A DNA stretch of 64,000 nt from Rhizobium sp. BK418 (GTDB lineage: Bacteria > Pseudomonadota > Alphaproteobacteria > Rhizobiales > Rhizobiaceae): assembly GCF_004341105.1 (NCBI RefSeq), contig NZ_SLZK01000002.1:986310-1050309 (forward strand), in the 5' to 3' direction. Both the position numbers and the translations under genes were made by a program. Shown piece by piece: positions 58,009-64,000 of the stretch (the first letter of the stretch is position 1; every line of letters begins with the position of its first letter). The notes beneath the pieces were generated by a model. It was not told the DNA's origin. It saw nothing but the letters and a program-made list of their open reading frames with translations, and searched no databases.

Positions 58009-59424
58009 ATGGATGTAGGTAACGGCTTTCTTCATCCGGACCGGCTCTTTCCCGCCGATCCGGCAACGCGGGCAATCGCGCGCGATCTTTACGAGACGGT
58101 GCGCAGCCTCCCAATCCTCAGCCCGCACGGACATACCGAACCATCCTGGTTTGCAGACGACAAGGCCTTCGAAGATGCCGCCTCGCTGCTCGTCATTCCC
58201 GACCACTACCTCTTCCGCATGCTACACAGCACCGGCACCAGGCTCGATGAGCTTGGCGTGCCGCGGCTTGACGGCAAGCCAGTAGCAAGCGGGCGGGATA
58301 TCTGGCGCGCTTTCGCTGCAAAATACCACCTTTTCCGCGGAACGCCTTCCAGCCTCTGGGTCGATCACGCCATGTCGGCCGTGCTCGGTTGCACCGAGCC
58401 GCTGACACCTGAGAATGCCGACTCGCTGTACGACCACATCAACGCGCAGCTGAAACTTCCGGAATTCCGCCCGCGGGCGCTGCATCAGCGCTTCGGCATC
58501 GAGACGATTGCCACGACCGAAGGCGCGCTCGACCCGCTTCCGCACCACCAGAAGATGGCAGCTGACGGCTGGATCGGCAAGGTGCGCACCACCTATCGGC
58601 CGGACAGCGTCACCGATCCTGATGCCGTTGGCTTCCGTGACAATCTCGTCAAGTTCGGCGAGATCACCGGCTGCGACATCACTAAATGGGATGGGTTGAT
58701 CGACGCGCACCGCAAGCGGCGCGCCTATTTCCGCCAGTTCGGCGCGACGGCGACCGATCACGGCGTACCGACCGCCTTTACCGCCGACCTGCCGCTGGCC
58801 GAGAAACAGGGGCTGCTTGATAAGGCGCTGAAGGGACCGCTTTCAGCTTCCGACGCGGAGCTTTTCCGCGGTCAGATGATGACGGAAATGGCTGGTTTGT
58901 CCGCCGAAGACGGCATGGTGATGCAGATCCATGCCGGCGCGCGCCGAAACACCGACCGCGAACTTTTCGAAAGCCGCGGACCGAATATGGGCGCCGATAT
59001 TCCGACGCGGACCGATTGGGTCGGCGGTCTCAATGCCCTGCTGTCGAAATACGGCCATGCGCCAGGCCTGCGTATCCTGCTCTTTACGCTCGACGAGACA
59101 ACCTATGCCCGCGAACTCGCCCCGATGGCGGGCCACTGGGCTTGCCTGATGATCGGGCCGCCCTGGTGGTTCCACGACAGCCCGCTCGGCATCCGCCGTT
59201 ATCTCGACCAGGTGGTGGAGACGGCCGGTTTTGCCAATCTTGCCGGTTTCAACGATGACACGCGCGCGTTGCTGTCGATCCCTGCCCGCCACGACGTCTG
59301 GCGCCGCGAGATCTGCCGCTTCCTGGCGCAGCTTGCAGCTGAGCATCGGATTTCCAGGAAGGATGCCGAAATCGTCGCGCGCGAACTCTCCTATGACAAT
59401 GCGAAGAAGGCCTACAAGCTGTGA
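58009..59424 (+). CDS. uxaC: Glucuronate isomerase
   Basis: Converts D-glucuronate to D-fructuronate and D-galacturonate to D-tagaturonate; 471 residues. The start FLHPDRLFPADPATRAIARD then PILSPHGHTEPSWFADD with the metal-binding His pair is diagnostic. Other landmarks are GFRDNLVKFGEITGCDITKW and GAPGLRILLF-like HAPGLRILLFTLDE. ATG at 58009 has GGGAGGATTAC upstream. The stop overlaps the uxuB start by 4 bases (GTGA), so they form an operon for hexuronate catabolism. No regulator lies next to it. Confidence 0.95.
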   Translation: MDVGNGFLHPDRLFPADPATRAIARDLYETVRSLPILSPHGHTEPSWFADDKAFEDAASLLVIPDHYLFRMLHSTGTRLDELGVPRLDGKPVASGRDIWRAFAAKYHLFRGTPSSLWVDHAMSAVLGCTEPLTPENADSLYDHINAQLKLPEFRPRALHQRFGIETIATTEGALDPLPHHQKMAADGWIGKVRTTYRPDSVTDPDAVGFRDNLVKFGEITGCDITKWDGLIDAHRKRRAYFRQFGATATDHGVPTAFTADLPLAEKQGLLDKALKGPLSASDAELFRGQMMTEMAGLSAEDGMVMQIHAGARRNTDRELFESRGPNMGADIPTRTDWVGGLNALLSKYGHAPGLRILLFTLDETTYARELAPMAGHWACLMIGPPWWFHDSPLGIRRYLDQVVETAGFANLAGFNDDTRALLSIPARHDVWRREICRFLAQLAAEHRISRKDAEIVARELSYDNAKKAYKL

Positions 59425-60878
59425 GTGACAGGCTGCAAACCACAACCGGCCTTGCGCCGACGGCAAAGCTTCCCGCCTATGACCGGGGTACACTGAGGGC
59501 CGGCATTTTGCATCTCGGCCCCGGTGCTTTCTTCCGCGCGCATTTTGCGCCTTTCACGGATGCTGCGCTCGCAGCTGCAGGCGGCGACTGGGGCATTGAG
59601 GTGGCGAGCCTTCGCACACCCGATGTCGCGGACAATCTCACCGCCCAGAACGGGCTCTATACGATGCTGATCCGCGACACCTCGGGCACGACGGCACAAG
59701 TGGTCGGCTCAATTCTTGGAGCGTATGTCGCGCCACGCGATCCGGCCGGCCTGCTGGCGCGGCTCGAAGACCCTGATATCCGCATCGTCAGCATGACGGT
59801 GACGGAAAAGGCTTACGGTTTCGATCCGGCAACGGGCGGGCTCGACCTCAAGCATCCCGATATCGTCGCCGACCTTGCCAACCGGCATGCGCCGCGCGGC
59901 GTTATCGGCTATTTGGTTGAAGGCCTCGCGCGCCGCCGGCAGAAGGGCATCGCGCCGTTTACGCCACTCAGCTGTGACAACCTGCCGAGCAATGGCGCGG
60001 TGTTGAAGCGCCTCGTCCTGGAATTCACTTCCCGCATCGATACCGAGCTGCATGACTGGATCGAAGCGAACGTACCCTTCCCGTCCACGATGGTCGATCG
60101 CATCACACCGGCAAGCACTGATGCGACCTATGCCGATGCCAAACGGCTGACGGGCCGCAGCGATCTCGCGGCGATCGAGACAGAACCTTTCACGCAATGG
60201 GTGATCGAGGATCATTTCGTCAATGGCCGGCCAGCCTGGGAAAAGGTGCATGGCGCGCTGATGGTCGAGGAAGTCTCGGCCTATGAGAAAATGAAGCTAC
60301 GGATGCTGAATGGCGCGCATTCGCTGCTTGCATATCTGGGCTATACAGCAGGCTATGAATTTATCCGTGACGTGATGGATGATTCCGGTCTTGCGGCACT
60401 GGCTCGCCGACACATGAATGCTGCGGCCGCAACACTCGATCCGGTTCCCGGCATCGATCTCGATACCTATGCGGACGAGCTCATAGCGCGCTTTGCAAAT
60501 AAGGCGATTGCCCACCGGACCTACCAGATCGCAATGGACGGTACGCAGAAACTGCCGCAGCGCCTGCTAGAGCCGGCGACCGAAGCGCTCGCAAAGGGCG
60601 GCAAGGCGGAGACTTACGCGATCGCCGTCGCAGCTTGGATGCGCTACGCAATGGGCGTCAACGGCAATGGCGACCGCTACGAACTGCGCGATCCGCGAGC
60701 GGCAGAGATTGCAACGCTTCTCGCCGATGTGCCGCGCAATGGCGGGGCAATTTCAGCGGCGTTGTTCAAGCTCCCGGGGCTGTTTCCGAAGGCGCTGACC
60801 GGCAATATAGCCTGGACTGAGGATGTGGCGAACAAACTGGAGATCCTGATTCAGGACGACAGACTACCGCTATATTGA
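59421..60878 (+). CDS. uxuB: Fructuronate reductase (mannitol dehydrogenase family)
   Basis: NAD-dependent reduction of D-fructuronate to D-mannonate, next after UxaC; 485 residues. It starts with GTG at 59421, which overlaps the uxaC stop. Nucleotide-binding start is AGILHLGPGAFFRAHFAPF, and the middle has SCDNLPSNGAVLKRLVLEF and KLRMLNGAHSLLAYLGYTAG, typical of the long-chain mannitol dehydrogenase family. Tagaturonate reductase or a polyol dehydrogenase is an alternative, but the uxaC linkage favours UxuB. It is the last gene of the pair. Confidence 0.92.
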   Translation: MSDRLQTTTGLAPTAKLPAYDRGTLRAGILHLGPGAFFRAHFAPFTDAALAAAGGDWGIEVASLRTPDVADNLTAQNGLYTMLIRDTSGTTAQVVGSILGAYVAPRDPAGLLARLEDPDIRIVSMTVTEKAYGFDPATGGLDLKHPDIVADLANRHAPRGVIGYLVEGLARRRQKGIAPFTPLSCDNLPSNGAVLKRLVLEFTSRIDTELHDWIEANVPFPSTMVDRITPASTDATYADAKRLTGRSDLAAIETEPFTQWVIEDHFVNGRPAWEKVHGALMVEEVSAYEKMKLRMLNGAHSLLAYLGYTAGYEFIRDVMDDSGLAALARRHMNAAAATLDPVPGIDLDTYADELIARFANKAIAHRTYQIAMDGTQKLPQRLLEPATEALAKGGKAETYAIAVAAWMRYAMGVNGNGDRYELRDPRAAEIATLLADVPRNGGAISAALFKLPGLFPKALTGNIAWTEDVANKLEILIQDDRLPLY

Positions 60879-60999
60879 TGTTTTCTAACCATCTCCGTTC
60901 GCCGCGGGGATCGATCAGGCCCAGATCCCTGGACCTGCTCGGATGTGAAACCGCCGCAGAGTTCTGCTCGAATTGTGTCAATCCAGCCAGTCGTGAGAC

Positions 61000-63450
61000 T
61001 CAGGCCTTCACACGGTTCATCTCCGGATCGTAGAGCGGCTTTAGGCTGACCCTGCAAGGCACACGCGCACGGGCGACATCGAGTTCATACGTGCCGGAGA
61101 GAATAAAATCCTCCGTCACGCCATCTGGATTGCGCACATAACCATAGCCGATCGGTTTACCGATCGTGTAACCGAAGCCGCCACTGGAAAGCCAGCCGAC
61201 CCGCTTGCCGTCACGATAGATGGTTTCACGGCCGAGCAGCACGATATCGGGATCTTCGGGCACGAAGCAGGCGAGCATTTTCCTCACGCCGCCTTCGAGT
61301 TGGCGCTTGATCGCCTCCCGACCTTTGAACGGCGTGTTCTTTCGCACCTTTACGGCCCAACCGAGACCGGCTTCGATAGGCGTATGGTCGGGACCGATAT
61401 CGGAGCCCCAGGCACGATAGCCTTTTTCCAGACGGCAGCTTTCAATGGCGCGGTAACCGGCATTGACGAGACCGACCCGGGCGCCTGACGCCATCAGCGC
61501 GTCGTAGACGGTCGTCGCATATTCAATCGGCACATGCAATTCATAGCCAAGCTCGCCGACATAGGTGATGCGCAATGCCCGGACAGGGCAGCCGGCTATG
61601 CCAATGGTCTTGACCCGACCGAACGGGAACGCGGCGTTGGAGACATCGCTGGTCGTGACCTTTTCCAGGACCGAACGGGAATTCGGCCCCATCAGCGAGA
61701 GCACGGTATAGGACGAGGTGACGTCGACCAGTTCGGCATGAAGGCCATCGGGAATGTTGCGCGAGATCCAGTCGAAATCATGCGTGGCGAAGCCCGTGCC
61801 GGTGACGATGTAATATTCGTTCTCGGCGATGCGGGCGCAGGTGACGTCGCATTCGATGCCGCCCTTGTCGTTCAGCATTTGCGTGTAGATCAGTGAGCCC
61901 AAGGGCTTTGCGACATCGTTGGCGGCAATCCATGATAAGGCAGCCTCGACATCCCTGCCCTTGAGCACGAACTTGGCGAATGATGTCTGGTCGAAGATGA
62001 CAGCAGCTTCGCGCACGGCCTTGTGCTCACGGCCAACGGCATCGAACCAGTTCTGGCGGCCGTAGGTGTAGACGTCCTTTGGTTCTTCATTGGCGAAGAG
62101 ATCGGCAAACCAGTTGGGCCGCTCCCAGCCGAGCTTTTCGCCGAAGCAGGCACCCTGCGACTTCAATCGGTCATAGAGCGGTGACTTCCGGCAGGGTCGG
62201 CCGCTTGCATATTCTTCAAAGGGGAAGGCGAGCGTGTAGTGCTTGCTATAAGCCTCCAACGTGCGGGTGCGCACCCAGTCCGTATCGAAATGCGGACGGC
62301 CGAAGCGGCGGATATCGACCGGCCAGAGATCATAAGGTGGCTCGCCCTTCGTCACCCATTCGGCAAGCGCCATGCCGGCGCCACCGGCGGATGCAATGCC
62401 GAAGGCGTTGAAGCCAGCGCCGACGAAGAAATTCTTCAGCTCCGGCGCTTCGCCGAGAATGAAATTGCCATCGGGCGTAAAGCTCTCCGGCCCGTTCAGA
62501 AGCTGCTTGATGCCGGCGTTTTCCAGTGCCGGCACGCGGCCGAGCGCCTGCTCCATGATCTGCTCGAAATGATCGAAGTTGCTGTCGAGAAGGGTGTAGT
62601 GAAAACCCTTGGGAATGCCATCCAGAGCCCAGCCGATAGGATTCGGCTCATAGCCACCCATGACGATGCCGCCGACCTCTTCCTTGTAATAGGTCAGGCG
62701 ATCGGGATCGCGAAGCGTCGGGAGATTGGAAGGCACGCCGAAGGATTCGGTGATGATATATTGATGCTCGACCGAGACGAGCGGCACGTTCACGCCGAAG
62801 CGGGCAGCGAAACTGCGGGTCCACTGGCCAGCGCAAATCACGACGCGCTCGCATTCGATCCGGCCTTGCGCCGTGATCACGGCGCGGATTCTGCCGTTGT
62901 CGATGTCGATATCGAGAACTTCGGTATCCTCGAAAATCGATACACCGGCCATACGGACGCCTTTTGCCAGCGCCTGGGTGATGTCGGAAGGATTAGCCTG
63001 GCCGTCCGTTGGCAGGAAAGCAGCCCCGACGAGATCGTCCGTCGTCATCAGCGGCCAGAGATCGAAGGCTTCCTGGGGGCTTAGAAGATGCATTTCGAGG
63101 CCGAAGGACTGTGCCGTCGTCGCCTGGCGCTTGACTTCGGTCCAGCGCTCCTGATTGCAGGCAAGACGCAGGCCACCATTCATCTTCCAGCCGGTGCTGA
63201 GGCCAGTTTCGGCTTCCAGCTTCTTGTAGAGATCGACCGAGTATCCCAGAAGCTGGGTGATATTGGCGCTTGTGCGCAGTTGACCGACGAGACCGGCGGC
63301 GTGAAACGTGGTGCCGGATGTCAGTTTCTTGCGCTCCAGGAGCACAGTATCCGTCCAACCGAGCTTTGCCAGGTGATAGGCGGTCGAGCAGCCGATGATG
63401 CCGCCACCGATGACTACGGCTTTCGCCGTTTTCGGTAAATCCTTCGTCAT
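61000..63450 (-). CDS. FAD-dependent oxidoreductase, dimethylglycine/sarcosine dehydrogenase family
   Basis: An 816-residue flavoenzyme with tetrahydrofolate-binding GcvT domains. The N-terminal FAD domain has AVVIGGGIIGCSTAYHLA near residue 13 and GTTFHAAGLVGQLRTS, where in related enzymes a His carries the covalent FAD. The C-terminal part has GPNSRSVLEKVTTSDVSNAA and RITYVGELGYELHVPI (GcvT), then the GcvT C-terminal barrel. It should oxidise a methylated amine such as dimethylglycine or sarcosine, passing a methyl group to folate. The kinase gene lies directly upstream, with TGA and ATG adjacent, so one operon. Confidence 0.88.
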   Translation of the reverse strand: MTKDLPKTAKAVVIGGGIIGCSTAYHLAKLGWTDTVLLERKKLTSGTTFHAAGLVGQLRTSANITQLLGYSVDLYKKLEAETGLSTGWKMNGGLRLACNQERWTEVKRQATTAQSFGLEMHLLSPQEAFDLWPLMTTDDLVGAAFLPTDGQANPSDITQALAKGVRMAGVSIFEDTEVLDIDIDNGRIRAVITAQGRIECERVVICAGQWTRSFAARFGVNVPLVSVEHQYIITESFGVPSNLPTLRDPDRLTYYKEEVGGIVMGGYEPNPIGWALDGIPKGFHYTLLDSNFDHFEQIMEQALGRVPALENAGIKQLLNGPESFTPDGNFILGEAPELKNFFVGAGFNAFGIASAGGAGMALAEWVTKGEPPYDLWPVDIRRFGRPHFDTDWVRTRTLEAYSKHYTLAFPFEEYASGRPCRKSPLYDRLKSQGACFGEKLGWERPNWFADLFANEEPKDVYTYGRQNWFDAVGREHKAVREAAVIFDQTSFAKFVLKGRDVEAALSWIAANDVAKPLGSLIYTQMLNDKGGIECDVTCARIAENEYYIVTGTGFATHDFDWISRNIPDGLHAELVDVTSSYTVLSLMGPNSRSVLEKVTTSDVSNAAFPFGRVKTIGIAGCPVRALRITYVGELGYELHVPIEYATTVYDALMASGARVGLVNAGYRAIESCRLEKGYRAWGSDIGPDHTPIEAGLGWAVKVRKNTPFKGREAIKRQLEGGVRKMLACFVPEDPDIVLLGRETIYRDGKRVGWLSSGGFGYTIGKPIGYGYVRNPDGVTEDFILSGTYELDVARARVPCRVSLKPLYDPEMNRVKA

Positions 63451-64000
63451 TCAATGATCCTGTTCAAATGCCCGGTAGACGCGATCGAAACGGGCGAGAT
63501 TTTCGGCGGTGTAGGCGGCGTAATCGAAATCGATAGTCGAATGGATTTCGGAGATCATGCTCCAGAGGGTTTCACGCAACAGCGAGGCGCATTTCATGGC
63601 CTGGTAGCGACGGCTGAGATCATCCGTCAAAGACCGGTCGAAATAGGTCTCCAGCATCAAGCGCTCGACCTTCTCGGAAAACTCATTGTTGGAGGCGAGG
63701 CCACCGAGATCGAAAAGCGGCGTGTTGAAGCCTGCATAGTCCCAGTCGATCAGCCAGAGCCGCCGGCCGTCGTCGAGGAAATTGGCGGCCAACAGATCAT
63801 TGTGGCCGAAGGCGATGTCGAAAGGACCGGCTGCCTGTTCGAGTTGCTCGGCTTTCTCAAGCAGGCTGCCCAGCAACGGCGCATGAGGGCTGTTGGCGGC
63901 TTTCAGGTTCGCCACATAATCGCGGATCACATGGAAAACCCAGAAGATCATGGCCTGCCCGCGAAAATGGCGGGCCATATCGTGGTGGCAGGTGCGGATC
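63451..64000 (-). CDS. Choline-kinase-like phosphotransferase (5' end outside window)
   Basis: C-terminal part of a choline/ethanolamine kinase or aminoglycoside phosphotransferase-type enzyme, 183 residues visible. The catalytic motif is DIAFGHNDLLAANFL (Brenner-type HND-x4-N) and the metal motif is LWLIDWDYAGFNTPLFDL. The N-terminal lobe lies beyond base 64000. It is followed directly by the dimethylglycine-dehydrogenase-like gene (stop TGA next to its ATG), so a role in quaternary-amine use is plausible but not shown. Confidence 0.85.
   Translation of the reverse strand, partial: IRTCHHDMARHFRGQAMIFWVFHVIRDYVANLKAANSPHAPLLGSLLEKAEQLEQAAGPFDIAFGHNDLLAANFLDDGRRLWLIDWDYAGFNTPLFDLGGLASNNEFSEKVERLMLETYFDRSLTDDLSRRYQAMKCASLLRETLWSMISEIHSTIDFDYAAYTAENLARFDRVYRAFEQDH

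Overview
The window is a stretch of chromosome from an alphaproteobacterium of the family Rhizobiaceae, most likely the genus Rhizobium. The evidence is the high-GC coding style, the alphaproteobacterial gene order (SRP RNA-dnaX-ybaB-recR, rimP-nusA-ylxR-infB-rbfA-truB-rpsO-pnp, fabA-fabB-fabI opposite irr, aroA-paiB-cmk-rpsA), a class II EPSP synthase very like that of Agrobacterium CP4, an Irr regulator without the heme motif of Bradyrhizobium, and an inverted-repeat element of a type common in rhizobia. No prophage, insertion sequence, integrase, CRISPR array, rRNA operon or plasmid gene is visible. This is mainly a conserved housekeeping region.

Layout. 1-6.5 kb: a truncated MHYT-PAS-GGDEF membrane signalling protein, an M20 peptidase, a candidate small RNA on the minus strand, a secreted SH3 protein and a class A penicillin-binding protein. 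6.6-10 kb: dnaK-dnaJ behind a heat-shock-like promoter. 10-16.7 kb: small conserved proteins, an XRE regulator, a 275-bp multi-hairpin repeat, recF-moeB-GNAT, a 2-hydroxyacid dehydrogenase, a second SH3 protein and adenosine kinase. 16.7-23.5 kb: a second candidate sRNA, an AEC transporter, membrane cytochrome c, kdsB-pheA, a WYL regulator flanked by two matching palindromes next to a VOC gene and a small basic-protein gene, and HIT-nudC. 23.5-31.4 kb: 4.5S RNA, dnaX-ybaB, a LysE exporter, a MOSC protein, recR, an inverted-repeat element abutting a MltB-like transglycosylase, and an MFS-GNAT pair.

31.5-43.9 kb: the translation and RNA-metabolism cluster from rimP to pnp, with hairpins in its leader and between several genes, interrupted by a secreted alpha/beta hydrolase gene and followed by rsmC. 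43.9-50.3 kb: fabI and fabA-fabB on the minus strand, divergent irr, a TRIC-type channel, a secreted hypothetical protein, a YdcF pseudogene, a DUF1275 protein, tRNA-Ala(GGC) and a FYDLN acid protein. 50.5-57.8 kb: aroA-paiB-cmk-rpsA, an Ala/Pro-rich rhizobial protein, RNase D and SlyX. 58-64 kb: uxaC-uxuB (hexuronate catabolism) and a convergent pair of a choline-kinase-like phosphotransferase (cut by the window edge) and a dimethylglycine/sarcosine dehydrogenase-family enzyme.

I saw no clearly new multi-gene system. The most interesting signals are non-coding or regulatory: two orphan promoter-plus-terminator units that could be sRNAs, the matching palindromes beside the WYL regulator, a possible attenuator before rimP, the 275-bp folded repeat before recF, a perfect palindrome inside the irr promoter, and an inverted-repeat element that seems to set the start of the MltB gene.
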